Program-made: the position numbers and the translations under genes
Source of the DNA: Prauserella muralis
GTDB lineage: Bacteria; Actinomycetota; Actinomycetes; Mycobacteriales; Pseudonocardiaceae
Assembly: GCF_003202285.1 (NCBI RefSeq)
Contig: NZ_MASW01000007.1
Coordinates: 558,001 to 622,000, forward strand
Length of the DNA: 64,000 nt
Direction: 5' to 3'
Shown: piece by piece, positions 51,025 to 61,032 of the stretch
Layout of the letters: every line of letters begins with the position of its first letter
Numbering within the stretch: the first letter of the stretch is position 1
The notes under the pieces: model-generated
Databases searched by the model: none
Seen by the model: only the letters and a program-made list of their open reading frames with translations
Told to the model about the DNA's origin: nothing

Positions 51025-54000
51025 CGCGCGTGCTCCGGGGGCCAGGCGGCGATGGCGTTGCCCAGCCACCGGGAGTCGGGTGGCACGGCGTCGCCCCTGG
51101 TCACCAGCGACCCCGGGCCGACGGTGGTGCGGGCGCCGATGCTCGCGCCGGGCAGCACGATGCCGTGCGGGCCGAGCGTGGCGCCCGCTGCCAGCTCAAC
51201 GGTGTCCATGCTCATGATCCGATCATGGAACAGGTGGGTCTGCACGACGCAACCCCGGTTGACGGTGGCGCCGTCGCCGATGCGGACCAGGTCGGCCTCG
51301 GGCAGCCAGTACGTCTCCAGCCAGGTGCCGCGGCCGACGCGCACACCCATCGTGCGCAGCCAGGCAGGCAGCAGTGGCGTGCCGCCGATCGAGCCGACGA
51401 ACCAGGGCACGGCGAGCACCTCGACGAACGTGTCGGCCAGCTCGGCGCGCCACACGAACGAGCTCCACAGTGGATGCTCCACCGCGCGGAACCGGCCGGC
51501 CAGCGTCCATTTGGCGACGGTCGCGGTCGCGGCGGCGAGCGCACCAGCGGCCAGCAGCACGACCCCGGACAGCAGCGCGGCCGCCCACAGGCCGAGCGCG
51601 GCGTGCACTGCCAGCAGCGCGGCGACGAGGAGCACGCACAGCGCCACCGAGCACATCACCGGCACGACACGGCACAGCTCCACCAGCGCGCGGGCGAGCC
51701 GCAGCCTGCGGGGCGGGTCGAACGTGCGGCTGGAGTCCGCGGTCCCGGCGGCGCGGCGCAGCGGCATCGGCGGCATGCCCAGCCACGACGAGCCCTTCTT
51801 CGCCTTGGCCGGTGTGGACGACAGCACGCCCACCAGACCGCGTTTGGGCACCGAGCGTCCCGGCGCGGTCATCCCCGAGTTGCCGAGGAAGGCCTGCTTG
51901 CCGATGCGCGCGGGCGCCACGTGCAGCCAGCCGTGACCCAGCTCGTAGGTGGCCACCATCGTGTCGTCGGCGAGGAACGCGCCACTGTCGATCTTGGTCA
52001 TCTTCGGCAGCGCGAGCACCGTGGACACCTCGGCGCCACGGCCCACCCGCGCGCCGAGCATCCGCAGCCACACCGGGGTGAACAGGCTGGCGTACAGCGG
52101 GAACAGGCCGGCCCGGGCGGCATCCATCAGGCGTTCGGTCGCCCACACCTGCCAGGCGAGCCTGCTGTGCACCGGGTGGTACCCCTCGCGCAGGCCGATG
52201 CCGAGCAGGCGCACGCCCGCGAGCACCAGCAGTGCGTAGCCACCGAGGTAGGCCAGCGTCGCAGGCGGCACGGCGACGAGCGCGCCGCCGAGCGCCGCGC
52301 CGGGTCCGGCGGCCCCGGCGACGGCGGTGCCGAGGACCGCGAGCGCGGGCAGGGCCGCCAGCGCCGGAAGCAGGCCGAGGACGAACGAGGCGCAGGCGTA
52401 GGCCACGGCCCAGCCGCGCGAGCGCCCCGCCCGGCTCGACGGCCAGCGCAGGCTCGCCCGCGGTTCCCGGCGTGCCGGTGAGCCTGCCCAGCGCTGCCCC
52501 GCGGGCACCGCGCCCCGCACGGTGGAGCCCGCGGCGATCTCCGCGCCCTTGCCGACGCGCGCACCGGGGAACAGGGTGCTTCGCGCGCCGATGCGGGCGC
52601 CCGCCCCGATCCGGATCTTGCCGATGTGCACGACATCGCCCTCGACCCAGTAGCCGGAAAGGTCGGCCTCCGGCTCGACGGCCGCGCCCCTGCCGAGCTT
52701 GAGCAGCCCGGTCACCGGAGGGGGCGAGTGCAGGTCGACGTCGGCGCCGACCTTCGCGCCGAGCGCCCGCGCATAGTGCGTCATCCAGGAGGCGCCCGCG
52801 ACGCTCGTCGCTCCGCTGATCTCCGCCAGTTGCTGCGCCGCCCACAGCCGCAGGTGCACCCGCCCGCCGCGCGGGTAGTCGCCGGCCCGCACGCCACGCA
52901 GCAGCAGCCGGGCGCCGATCGCCGACACCGCGATCCGGCCCGGCGGGCTGAACAGCACGAGCCACGCCGCCACCAGCGCCCACCAGGGTGCGACGGGCAG
53001 CCAGTCCAGGCCCGCCCACCCGGCGAGCACGGTGGAGCAGGCCATGGCGATCGTGGTCCAGCGCAACCCGGCGAGGGTCAGCAGGGGCACCAGGAGCACA
53101 GTCTGTGCGAGGCCGGTGCGCAGCCGGGTGGGGCGGACGTCGGGCCGCCGGGACTGCCCGCCGTCGAGCGCGTCGAGCAGGTCCGCCAGCTCGCCGAGCC
53201 GCGGATGGGTGTAGACGTCGGTCACCGACACCTGCGGGTGCCGGGTGCGGAGGCGCGCGACCAGCTGGGCGGCGGTGAGGCTGCCGCCGCCGTGGCCGAA
53301 GAAGTCGGCACGCGGGTCGCTGACCCGGACGCCGAGCAGGTCGGCCCAGCCCTCGGCGAGCCAGGTCTCGGTGGGGGTCAGCCCGGTCGCGCCGCTGTCC
53401 ACAGTGGCCAGTGGCCACGGCAGGGCGGCGCGGTCGACCTTGCCGGACGTGCGGGTCGGCAGCGCGTCCACCACAGCCAGCAGCGGTACGAGCGCCGCAG
53501 GCAGCCGCTCGCGCAGCAGCGCCACCGCGCCGTCCTGGTCGAAGCCGTCACTCGCGTGCGGCAGCACGTAGCCGACGAGCACCTGGTTGCCCGCCGCCGT
53601 GGTGCGCACGGCCGCGGCGGCGCCCGCGACGCCGGGCAGTGCCTGCAGCGCGGCGTCGACCTCCCCCAGTTCGATGCGCCTGCCGCCCAGCTTCACCTGC
53701 TCGTCGGCACGGCCGAGGAACACCAGGCCCTCCGGCTCGGCACGCACCAGGTCGCCGCTGCGGTACGCACGCCGCCAGCCCAGCGCGGGCAGCGGCGCGA
53801 ACTTCTCGGCGTCCTTGCCCGGGTCGAGGTAGCGCGCGAGACCCACGCCGCCGATCACCAGCTCGCCCGCGGAGCCCATCGGCACCGGCTCGCCCGCCTC
53901 GTCGACCACGGCGAGCTGCCAGCCGCGCAACGGCAGCCCGATGCGCACCGGGCCCTCGCCGGTGAGCTGCGCCGCGCAGGCGACGACGGTGGTCTCGGTG

Positions 54001-54965
54001 GGCCCGTAGGTGTTCCAGACCTCGCGGCCCTCGACGGCGACGCGGTCGGCGAGTTCCGGCGGGCACGCCTCGCCGCCGAAGATCAGCAGGCGGACGTCCT
54101 CGAGCGCCTCGGAGGGCCACAGCGCCGCCAGCGTCGGCACGGTCGAGACGATGGTGATGCGCTGGGCCACCAGCCACGGGCCGAGGTCCACGCCGGTGCG
54201 CACCAGTGAGCGGGGCGCGGGCACCAGGCACGCGCCGTGCCGCCAGGCCAGCCACATCTCCTCGCAGGAGGCGTCGAAGGCCACCGACAGCCCGGCGAGC
54301 ACCCGGTCGCCGGGTCCGAGGGGCTCGTCGGCGAGGAAGAGCCCGGCCTCGGCGTCGACGAAGGCGGCAGCGGCCGCGTGGCTGACGGCGACGCCCTTGG
54401 GCGTGCCGGTGGAGCCCGAGGTGAAGATGATCCAGGCGTCGTCGCCGGGCGCTGGCCTGCCCCGGCGCCCTCCGGGCACGCCACGCACGGTGAGCGCCCC
54501 GGCGTCGCCGAGCACGGCGCACACGCCTGCCTCGCCGAAGACGAGCTCGGCGCGCTCCTCGGGGTCGTCGGCGTCGACGGGAACGTAGGCCGCGCCGAGT
54601 GCCAGCACGGCGAGGATCGCGACGTACAGCTCCGCGGTTCCCGACGCGATGCGCACGCCCACCCGGTCGCCCGCGCCGACACCGTGGGCGGCGAGCCGCT
54701 CGCGCACGGCCTCGACCTCGGCCGCGAGACCCCGATAGGTGAGCACCGCCGTGCCGTCGTCGATGGCCGCCGCGTTCGGATGGCGGGCCGCCGTGGCGGC
54801 GAAGATGTCCAGCAGCGTGCGCTGGCTGGGCGCCAGCCCGGTCCAGAACAGCGCGCGGTCGGCGGCGACAGTGGGCGTGGCGGGCGTGGCGGGCGCGGCG
54901 GAGGACGGCCGGTCGATGGCAAGCGTCACGAACCCTCGCAGGGACTCATCGGGCCTGCTCCCCAT
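51021..54965 (-). CDS. Pls/PosA-type non-ribosomal peptide synthetase
   Basis: 1314 aa. Domain order: adenylation (about 45-530) with IIFTSGSTGTPKG, the A4 segment VAFDASCEEMW, NTYGPTETTV, YRSGDLVR and RTSGKVDRAALP; a carrier domain (about 545-620) with FFGHGGGSLTAAQLVARL, whose Ser takes phosphopantetheine. Then come roughly six membrane helices in three blocks, interleaved with left-handed beta-helix (hexapeptide) regions at about 780-835, 975-1015 and 1215-1290. This is the architecture of epsilon-poly-L-lysine synthetase (Pls) and relatives, in which membrane-embedded domains catalyse iterative homo-amide formation without condensation domains. The amino acid cannot be read reliably by eye. 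It stands 107 bp downstream of der and is coupled to the M1 peptidase gene. Confidence 0.85.
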   Translation of the reverse strand: MGSRPDESLRGFVTLAIDRPSSAAPATPATPTVAADRALFWTGLAPSQRTLLDIFAATAARHPNAAAIDDGTAVLTYRGLAAEVEAVRERLAAHGVGAGDRVGVRIASGTAELYVAILAVLALGAAYVPVDADDPEERAELVFGEAGVCAVLGDAGALTVRGVPGGRRGRPAPGDDAWIIFTSGSTGTPKGVAVSHAAAAAFVDAEAGLFLADEPLGPGDRVLAGLSVAFDASCEEMWLAWRHGACLVPAPRSLVRTGVDLGPWLVAQRITIVSTVPTLAALWPSEALEDVRLLIFGGEACPPELADRVAVEGREVWNTYGPTETTVVACAAQLTGEGPVRIGLPLRGWQLAVVDEAGEPVPMGSAGELVIGGVGLARYLDPGKDAEKFAPLPALGWRRAYRSGDLVRAEPEGLVFLGRADEQVKLGGRRIELGEVDAALQALPGVAGAAAAVRTTAAGNQVLVGYVLPHASDGFDQDGAVALLRERLPAALVPLLAVVDALPTRTSGKVDRAALPWPLATVDSGATGLTPTETWLAEGWADLLGVRVSDPRADFFGHGGGSLTAAQLVARLRTRHPQVSVTDVYTHPRLGELADLLDALDGGQSRRPDVRPTRLRTGLAQTVLLVPLLTLAGLRWTTIAMACSTVLAGWAGLDWLPVAPWWALVAAWLVLFSPPGRIAVSAIGARLLLRGVRAGDYPRGGRVHLRLWAAQQLAEISGATSVAGASWMTHYARALGAKVGADVDLHSPPPVTGLLKLGRGAAVEPEADLSGYWVEGDVVHIGKIRIGAGARIGARSTLFPGARVGKGAEIAAGSTVRGAVPAGQRWAGSPARREPRASLRWPSSRAGRSRGWAVAYACASFVLGLLPALAALPALAVLGTAVAGAAGPGAALGGALVAVPPATLAYLGGYALLVLAGVRLLGIGLREGYHPVHSRLAWQVWATERLMDAARAGLFPLYASLFTPVWLRMLGARVGRGAEVSTVLALPKMTKIDSGAFLADDTMVATYELGHGWLHVAPARIGKQAFLGNSGMTAPGRSVPKRGLVGVLSSTPAKAKKGSSWLGMPPMPLRRAAGTADSSRTFDPPRRLRLARALVELCRVVPVMCSVALCVLLVAALLAVHAALGLWAAALLSGVVLLAAGALAAATATVAKWTLAGRFRAVEHPLWSSFVWRAELADTFVEVLAVPWFVGSIGGTPLLPAWLRTMGVRVGRGTWLETYWLPEADLVRIGDGATVNRGCVVQTHLFHDRIMSMDTVELAAGATLGPHGIVLPGASIGARTTVGPGSLVTRGDAVPPDSRWLGNAIAAWPPEHAR

Positions 54966-55072
54966 GAGTCGCCCGGTTACCGGTCGACCAGCCTACCCGA
55001 AGGTGAACGGCAGGTTGCGTTCAGGTCTCGCCACGGTCGCCGCCACCGGCACAGCCACCCGGCTGGACCGCC

Positions 55073-56491
55073 TTAGCGGGTCTTCTTCGGCTTCTTCTCG
55101 CGCACCCGGACGTTGATCCGCACCGGGCTGCCCTTGAACCCGAAGCGTTCGCGGAACTTGCGCTCGACGAACCGCCGGTAGCCCGCCTCCAGGAAGCCCG
55201 TGGTGAACAGCACGAGCGTCGGCGGCCGGATGCCGGCCTGGGTGGCGAACAGGATCTTCGGCTGCTTGCCGCCGCGCACGGGCGGCGGCGTGGCGGCGAC
55301 CAGGTCCGACAGCCAGCCGTTGAGCTGGCCGGTCGGTACGCGCTGGTCCCAGGACTGCAATGCCGTGCGCAGGGCGGGCGCGAGCTTGCGCACGGCCCGG
55401 CCGGTGAGGGCGGAGACGTTGACCCGCTCGGCCCACGGCACCCGCACCAGACCGCGGTCCAGCTCGCGGTCGAGCTGGTGCCTGCGCTCGTCGTCGACGA
55501 GGTCCCACTTGTTGAACGCCAGCACGAGCGCGCGGCCCGCCTCGGCGACCATCGTCACCACCCGCAGGTCCTGTTCGGACACCGGCTCGCTGGCGTCGAG
55601 CAGCACGATCACCACCTCGGCCGCGTCGATGGCGCTCTTGGTGCGCAGCGAGGCGTAGTACTCCATGCCGCTGGCGGTCTGCACGCGCTTGCGCAGGCCC
55701 GCCGTGTCGACGAAGCGCCACAGCTGCCCGTCCAGCTCCACCAGCGAGTCCACCGGGTCCACGGTGGTGCCCGCCACCGAGTCCACGACGGCGCGCTCCT
55801 CGCCGGTGAGCTTGTTCAGCAGGCTTGACTTGCCGACGTTCGGCTTGCCGACGAGCGCCACCCTGCGCGGCCCGCCCGCGGTGGTGCCGAGGTCGCGCGG
55901 CGCTTCGGGCAGCGCGTCCACGATCGCGTCGAGCAGGTCGCCCGAGCTGCGCCCGTGCAGGGCGCTCACCGGGTGCGGCTCGCCGAGGCCCAGCGACCAC
56001 AGCGACGCGGTCTCGGCCAGCAGCCGCTCGTCGTCGACCTTGTTGGCCGCGAGCAGCACGGGGCGCTTGGAGCGGCGCAGGACCCTGGCCACCGCCTCGT
56101 CGGTGGTGGTGGCGCCCACCGTGGCGTCCACGACGAGCAGCACGGCGTCCGATGTGGACATCGCAAGCTCGGCCTGCGCGGCCACCGACCCCTGCAGCCC
56201 GCTCGCGCCGGGCTCCCAGCCGCCGGTGTCGACCACGGTGAAGCGGCGGCCGTTCCACAACGCGTCGTAGGCCACGCGGTCGCGCGTGACGCCGGGCACG
56301 TCCTGCACCACCGCCTCCCGGCGGCCCAGGATGCGGTTGACCAGTGTGGACTTGCCCACGTTGGGCCTGCCCACCACCGCCAGCACCGGCTGGGCGAGCG
56401 CGGGCTCCTCACCGCCTTGCCCGTCGGCCGCCTGCTCGTCGAGCCGGAGGAACTCCGCCTCGTCGGACCACGTGCCGTCTGCCTCGGTCAT
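55073..56491 (-). CDS. der: Ribosome assembly GTPase Der (EngA)
   Basis: 472 aa. Two tandem GTPase domains: G1 GRPNVGKST with DVPGVTRD and DTGGW (about 40-200), and G1 GKPNVGKSS with [16 protein letters not shown] and NKWD (about 210-380), then a C-terminal KH-like domain ending in a basic tail ([10 protein letters not shown]). It promotes maturation of the 50S subunit. The ATG overlaps the plsC stop (ATGA). It is the last gene of the cmk-plsC-der operon, a conserved actinobacterial arrangement. Confidence 0.95.
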   Translation of the reverse strand: MTEADGTWSDEAEFLRLDEQAADGQGGEEPALAQPVLAVVGRPNVGKSTLVNRILGRREAVVQDVPGVTRDRVAYDALWNGRRFTVVDTGGWEPGASGLQGSVAAQAELAMSTSDAVLLVVDATVGATTTDEAVARVLRRSKRPVLLAANKVDDERLLAETASLWSLGLGEPHPVSALHGRSSGDLLDAIVDALPEAPRDLGTTAGGPRRVALVGKPNVGKSSLLNKLTGEERAVVDSVAGTTVDPVDSLVELDGQLWRFVDTAGLRKRVQTASGMEYYASLRTKSAIDAAEVVIVLLDASEPVSEQDLRVVTMVAEAGRALVLAFNKWDLVDDERRHQLDRELDRGLVRVPWAERVNVSALTGRAVRKLAPALRTALQSWDQRVPTGQLNGWLSDLVAATPPPVRGGKQPKILFATQAGIRPPTLVLFTTGFLEAGYRRFVERKFRERFGFKGSPVRINVRVREKKPKKTR

Positions 56492-57135
56492 GTCTGTCGT
56501 GTCTCTTTTCTCTGTGAATCAAGCTCTCGCACGAGCGCGGCGAGCGTGCCGCGGATCGTCTCGGTGGCCTCGGTGAGCCCGGCACGGCCGGGACCGACCG
56601 CGACGGCGAACGGTTCGCCGACCAGCAGGTCCACCGGGGGCCGGAACCGGCGGCCCGACCCGGGGGGCCGCAGCGTGCCGCGCACCGCCACCGGAAGCAC
56701 CACGGCCCCGGACGCGCGCACCAGCCACGCCGCGCCCTGGTGAGCCTCGCGCACGTCGCCGGACCCGCGCGTGCCCTCGGGGAACACCCCGACCATGCCG
56801 CCACGGGACAGCACGTCCCTCGCCGTCAGCAGCGGCGTGCGGTCCGGCGCGCCCCGCCGGACCGGGATCTGGCCGATGCGGCGCAGCCCCCAGCCCGCCG
56901 GGCCGGCGAACATCTCCTCCTTGACCAGGAACACCGAGCGGCGCGGCAGCATTCCGAACAGCAGCTGCGGCTCGATCATCGTGCTGTGGTTGGCCACCAG
57001 CACCACGGGTCCCGTGCGCGGGACGCGGGCCGTCCCGGTCACCCGCACCCGGTAGGCGGGCCGGTAGAGGTGACGGGCGATGCCCCTGGCCACGTCGTGC
57101 AGCCACGGGGTGGCACCGGAGGGCAGTCCCGTCAC
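56488..57135 (-). CDS. plsC: 1-acyl-sn-glycerol-3-phosphate acyltransferase
   Basis: 215 aa, GTG start overlapping the cmk stop (GTGA). The PlsC fold is recognised by NHSTMIEP (block I), FPEGTRG (block III) and VVLPVAVRG (block IV). Block I is unusual: the HX4D signature reads H-S-T-M-I-E, with Glu instead of Asp. It would make phosphatidic acid from lysophosphatidic acid at the membrane. A gene of this type between cmk and der is a standing actinobacterial arrangement. Confidence 0.86.
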   Translation of the reverse strand: MTGLPSGATPWLHDVARGIARHLYRPAYRVRVTGTARVPRTGPVVLVANHSTMIEPQLLFGMLPRRSVFLVKEEMFAGPAGWGLRRIGQIPVRRGAPDRTPLLTARDVLSRGGMVGVFPEGTRGSGDVREAHQGAAWLVRASGAVVLPVAVRGTLRPPGSGRRFRPPVDLLVGEPFAVAVGPGRAGLTEATETIRGTLAALVRELDSQRKETRQT

Positions 57136-57875
57136 CGGCGGGCACCCACCCCGTCGCCGAGCAGCCCACGCCGGCTCGCCAGCTCCGACAGCGCCACGAT
57201 CACCTGCTCGACGGTCAGCTCCGAGGTGTCGAACAGCACCGCGTCCTCGGCGGGCCGCATCGGGGAGGCTGCCCTCGACGAGTCGAGGCGGTCCCTGCGG
57301 TCCACCGACGCCAGCGCCTCCGCCGCCGTGGACTCCCGGCCCGCCGCCGTGTCCTGGGCGTTGCGCCGCGCGGCGCGCACCTCGGGCGAGGCGGTGAGGA
57401 ACACCTTCAACGGCGCGTCGGGCGCGACGACCGTGCCGATGTCCCTGCCGTCCACGACGATCCCGCCGACGGTGCCGAGAACGTGCTCGATGATGCGGCG
57501 CTGGCCGGCCACCAGCACCTCCCGCACCTCGGGCACGGCCGACACCGGCGACACGGCGACGTTGACCGGCTCGGTGCGGATGGCCTCGGCCACGTCCTGT
57601 CCGGCGAGCCGCGCGTACGGCCGCTCGGGGTCGGTGCCGATGCTCAGCTCCACGTTCCTGGCGAGCGTGGCCACCGCGGCCGTGTCCGCGGGGTCGATGC
57701 CCGCCCGCAGCACGGCGAGCGTCACCAGCCGGTACATCGCACCGGTGTCGAGGTAACCCGCTCCGAGCGTGGCGGCCAGCCTGCGCGCCACCGTGGTCTT
57801 GCCGGTCCCCGAGGGGCCGTCGAGGGCCACCACGCCGCGGAGCGCCGCGCTCCTGCCCGCCCCGTCCTGCGCCAC
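57132..57875 (-). CDS. cmk: Cytidylate kinase
   Basis: 247 aa, GTG start with AGGAG upstream; the open frame runs further but loses similarity. Walker A is GPSGTGKTTVARRLA (about 21-35), then YLDTGAMYRLVTLAVL, DGRDIGTVVAPDA and the LID region RDRLDSSRAASPMRPAEDAV. It phosphorylates CMP and dCMP with ATP. It heads the cmk-plsC-der operon and lies 56 bp beyond the end of the mnh operon, reading in the same direction. Confidence 0.94.
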   Translation of the reverse strand: MAQDGAGRSAALRGVVALDGPSGTGKTTVARRLAATLGAGYLDTGAMYRLVTLAVLRAGIDPADTAAVATLARNVELSIGTDPERPYARLAGQDVAEAIRTEPVNVAVSPVSAVPEVREVLVAGQRRIIEHVLGTVGGIVVDGRDIGTVVAPDAPLKVFLTASPEVRAARRNAQDTAAGRESTAAEALASVDRRDRLDSSRAASPMRPAEDAVLFDTSELTVEQVIVALSELASRRGLLGDGVGARR

Positions 57876-57931
57876 CGACCGTTCTCCTCGCTTCTCGCCG
57901 ACTGGTTGCGGCGTCCTATTCTGCCTGCCGC

Positions 57932-58273
57932 TCAGCGGCGGTCCGCACGCAGGCGCTCGTCCAGCTCGTCGAGGACGAGGACGGACGGCTCGCAGGCGCC
58001 CGTCCGGTAGGCGACACCGCCGAACAGCTGAGCGAGCACGGGCGCGGTGATGACCTGGAACAGCCCGGCCAGCCCGAGGGCCAGCGCGTCGCCCAGTTCC
58101 AGGCGCACCGCCGCGCCGGCGAGCACGAGCAGCAGCCCGAGCGTCTGCGGCTTGGTCGCCGCCTGCAACCGGGTAGGCAGGTCGGGAAAGCGCACCAGGC
58201 CGAGGGCGCCGAGCAGGCAGAACAGTGCGCCCGAGAGGAGCAGCACCGCGCAGATCACGTCGCGCACGATCAT
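57932..58273 (-). CDS. mnhG: Mrp antiporter subunit G
   Basis: 113 aa, three membrane helices (about 4-25, 38-58, 62-85). The conserved RFPDLPTRLQAATKPQTLGL motif of MnhG/PhaG is present. It is the last subunit of the antiporter, and its ATG overlaps the mnhF stop. Confidence 0.9.
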   Translation of the reverse strand: MIVRDVICAVLLLSGALFCLLGALGLVRFPDLPTRLQAATKPQTLGLLLVLAGAAVRLELGDALALGLAGLFQVITAPVLAQLFGGVAYRTGACEPSVLVLDELDERLRADRR

Positions 58274-58536
58274 CGGTGCTCCTCCCAGCGCTCGACGAGC
58301 CGCACGGCGCTGACCGAGCCGATGAAACTGAGCAGCGCCACCGACAGCAGCAGCACGACGTCGAGACCACGCATGCTCGCCGCCATGCCCACCGCCACGC
58401 CGGCGACGATCAGCACGAGCAGCACGTCCAGGGCCAGCACCCGGTCGAGCGTGCGCGGCCCGCGCAGCATCCGCCACAGGGTGAGCAGCCCGGCCGCCGC
58501 CAGCAGGCCGAAGGTGAGTGTGAACACGACCGTCAC
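58270..58536 (-). CDS. mnhF: Mrp antiporter subunit F
   Basis: 88 aa, three membrane helices. It carries the family motif RGPRTLDRVLALDVL in the first loop and a C-terminal SAVRLVERWEEHR. The GTG at 58536 has a GGGAGG ribosome-binding site. It overlaps mnhG by 4 bp. Confidence 0.88.
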   Translation of the reverse strand: MTVVFTLTFGLLAAAGLLTLWRMLRGPRTLDRVLALDVLLVLIVAGVAVGMAASMRGLDVVLLLSVALLSFIGSVSAVRLVERWEEHR

Positions 58537-58550
58537 GAGTGCCTCCCTAG

Positions 58551-59123
58551 CTACCGTCCCGGCGCGCGCTCCGGCGACGCGGCTCCGGACTTGCGTCGCG
58601 CGTGCGCCCGCTCGTGCACGTCGGCGGCCTCCTCGGCGGGTCCCAGCGCCCGCACCACGCGCACCTGCAGTTCCAGCGCCTGGTCGTGGGCCCTGTCGGC
58701 CTCCTCCCGCGTGCGCACCCCCAGCGAGTACACGTAGAAGACGTGCCCCCGGCGGTCGATCTGCAGCACGAACGTGTCGGGCGTGAGCGACACCAGGTTC
58801 GCCGAGGTCGCGATCACGTGGTCCACGTCGGACAACACGGGCACGGCGACCACGGCCGCCCGCACCTTCCCGCCGTACTGCAGCACCTCCCTGGACGTGC
58901 GGACGGCCGAGGTGACCAGATCGACCAGCACGTACCCGGCGAGCCGGGCGAGCCGCAACGGCCGCAGCAGCGGAAGCCTGCGGGTGGGCAGCGGAAAGAG
59001 CAGCAGCACCGCCAGCGCCACGATCACGGCGCCGAGCAGCGCCAGCGGGTCCGCCGAGCCCCACAGCAGCAGCCACACCAGCACCAGCCAGGCGAACACC
59101 GACAACGAGAACCGGCTTCTCAT
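58551..59123 (-). CDS. mnhE: Mrp antiporter subunit E
   Basis: 190 aa. Two N-terminal membrane helices (about 8-45) and a third at about 60-75 are followed by a cytoplasmic domain with VLSDVDHVIATSANLVSLTP and DTFVLQIDRRGHVFYVYSL, the MnhE signature. The C-terminal tail is basic and longer than in Bacillus MrpE. The ATG overlaps the mnhD stop. Confidence 0.9.
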   Translation of the reverse strand: MRSRFSLSVFAWLVLVWLLLWGSADPLALLGAVIVALAVLLLFPLPTRRLPLLRPLRLARLAGYVLVDLVTSAVRTSREVLQYGGKVRAAVVAVPVLSDVDHVIATSANLVSLTPDTFVLQIDRRGHVFYVYSLGVRTREEADRAHDQALELQVRVVRALGPAEEAADVHERAHARRKSGAASPERAPGR

Positions 59124-60652
59124 CCGCTGCTCCCCTCCAGCACGGCGGCCCGGTACGGGCCACGGTCGAGCAGGTCGGTGGCGGCGCGCTCGCTCAGCGT
59201 CGACAGCGGCCCCGCGAGCGCGGCGACGGCCAGCCCGGCCACCACGACCCCGCCCGCGGAGGCGAGCATCGGCTTCGACGTCACCCCGGTGCCGACCGTG
59301 ACCTCGTCGGTCGGGTCCACGTCCGGCACCGGCGGGCTCGGCTCACCCCAGAAGGCGCTCACCCAGACCCTGGCCATCGCGTACAGCGTCAGAAAGCTCG
59401 TGAGCACCGCGGCCGCCGTCACGACGTAGGCCATCGGGGTGGCGACCTCCGCGCCCGCGCGCAGCAGCACCACCTTGGCGACGAACCCGGACAGCGGCGG
59501 GAGCCCGGCCAGGCTGAGCGCGGGCAGCGCGAACAGCGCGGCGACTCTCGGGTGGGTTCTGGCCACGCCGGACATGTCGCGCAGCGACGCCGTCCCGGTG
59601 TGCCGGGTGACCAGCCCGCTGACCAGGAACAGCGCGGCCTGCACGGCGATGTGGTGCACGACGTAGAGGATCACGCCGGTCAGCCCGGCGACGGTGAACA
59701 GCGCCAGCCCGAACAGCATGTAACCGATGTGGCTGACCAGCAGGAACGACAGCATCCGGTTGAGGTCGTTCTGCGCGATGGCGCCGAGCGCCCCGACGAG
59801 CATCGTCAGCAGGGCCACTGCCAGCAGGAAGGCCCAGTCGCCGTGCTCGCCGAACAGCAACGTCTGCGTGCGGATGATCGCGTACACGCCCACCTTGGTG
59901 AGCAGTCCGGCGAACACCGCGGTCACCGGCGTGGGTGCCGTCGGATAGCTGTCCGGAAGCCAGAAATGCAGCGGAACCACCGCGGCCTTGATGCCGAACA
60001 CCACCACCATGAGCAGCGCGAGCCCCGCCTTGGCGCCCTCCGGCAAGGCGTCGATCCGGCCGGAGAGGTCGGCCAGGTTCACCGTGCCCGTCGCCGCGTA
60101 CACGAACGCGACCATGGTGAGAAACAGCAGCGACGACGTGAGGCTGACGATGACGTAGGTCATGCTCGCGCGCACGCGCGGGGCGTTGGTGCGGCGGCTG
60201 ATCAGCACGTACGACGCCGACAGCATCACCTCGAACGCCACGAACAGGTTGAACAGGTCACCGGTGAGGTAGGCCAGCGACACCCCGGCGGAGAGGACGA
60301 GATACATCGGGTGGAAGGCCACCGACGCCGACCGGGGGCCGTGGTCGCTGGCGCGCTGCCCGATCGCGAACACCAGCACGCCCAGCATCACCACGATCGA
60401 GACGAGCAGCAGCAGGGCGGCCAGGCGGTCGGCCACGAGTGTGATGCCCATCGGCGGCGCATAGCCGCCCACCCGCAGCACCACGGGGGCGCCGCGATCC
60501 GCCGCGACGAGCAGCGCACCCGCGACGGCGGCGATCGCGGTGAGCACGCTGACGCTGAGCACCCGCTGCACCGCCGCGATGGGCCCGGCGACCAGCGACA
60601 GCGCCGCCGCCAGCAGAGGCAGCAGCACGGGCAGTGCGACGAGCGTGCTCAC
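59120..60652 (-). CDS. mnhD: Mrp antiporter subunit D (NuoN-like)
   Basis: 510 aa, fourteen predicted helices of the proton-translocating NADH-dehydrogenase type. The key Glu/Lys region reads FEVMLSASYVLISRRTN and the Lys-rich loop helices are VFGIKAAVVPLHFWLPDSYP and TAVFAGLLTKVGVYAIIR. It forms one ion path of the Na+(or other cation)/H+ antiporter together with MnhA. The ATG overlaps the mnhC stop. Confidence 0.92.
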   Translation of the reverse strand: MSTLVALPVLLPLLAAALSLVAGPIAAVQRVLSVSVLTAIAAVAGALLVAADRGAPVVLRVGGYAPPMGITLVADRLAALLLLVSIVVMLGVLVFAIGQRASDHGPRSASVAFHPMYLVLSAGVSLAYLTGDLFNLFVAFEVMLSASYVLISRRTNAPRVRASMTYVIVSLTSSLLFLTMVAFVYAATGTVNLADLSGRIDALPEGAKAGLALLMVVVFGIKAAVVPLHFWLPDSYPTAPTPVTAVFAGLLTKVGVYAIIRTQTLLFGEHGDWAFLLAVALLTMLVGALGAIAQNDLNRMLSFLLVSHIGYMLFGLALFTVAGLTGVILYVVHHIAVQAALFLVSGLVTRHTGTASLRDMSGVARTHPRVAALFALPALSLAGLPPLSGFVAKVVLLRAGAEVATPMAYVVTAAAVLTSFLTLYAMARVWVSAFWGEPSPPVPDVDPTDEVTVGTGVTSKPMLASAGGVVVAGLAVAALAGPLSTLSERAATDLLDRGPYRAAVLEGSSG

Positions 60653-61032
60653 CGGCCCGCCTCCTCGGCCTCGCCGAGCTCACGCCGGCGCAGCCGATGG
60701 TCCTCGATGTCGTCCTGCACCTCGTCGTGACCGAGCAGCACCCACGAGCGGTAGCTGAGAGCCAGCAGGAACGTGGTGAGCCCGAAGGTGATGACGATGG
60801 CGGTCAGCGCGAGCGCCTGCGGCAGCGGGTCGGACATGGCCGCGGCGGGCACGATGCCGACGAACGCCGGTCCGCCGGGTGGCCCGCCCGCGGCCTGCAG
60901 CAGCAGGTTGGCGCCGTGCCCGAGAATCACCAGCGCGAGGATGATGTGCATCAGCGAGCGCTGCATGAGCAGGTAGAAGCCCACTCCGTAGAGGCCGCCG
61001 AGCAGCACGGCCGTCGTCACGTCCACCGTCAC
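60649..61032 (-). CDS. mnhC: Mrp antiporter subunit C (NuoK-like)
   Basis: 127 aa, three helices resembling NuoK: GGLYGVGFYLLMQRSLMHII, GHGANLLLQAAG and DPLPQALALTAIVITFGLTT, the last being the DPLPQALVLTAIVI hallmark of MnhC. The C-terminal 25 residues are charged. The GTG start overlaps the mnhB stop (GTGA). Confidence 0.92.
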   Translation of the reverse strand: MTVDVTTAVLLGGLYGVGFYLLMQRSLMHIILALVILGHGANLLLQAAGGPPGGPAFVGIVPAAAMSDPLPQALALTAIVITFGLTTFLLALSYRSWVLLGHDEVQDDIEDHRLRRRELGEAEEAGR

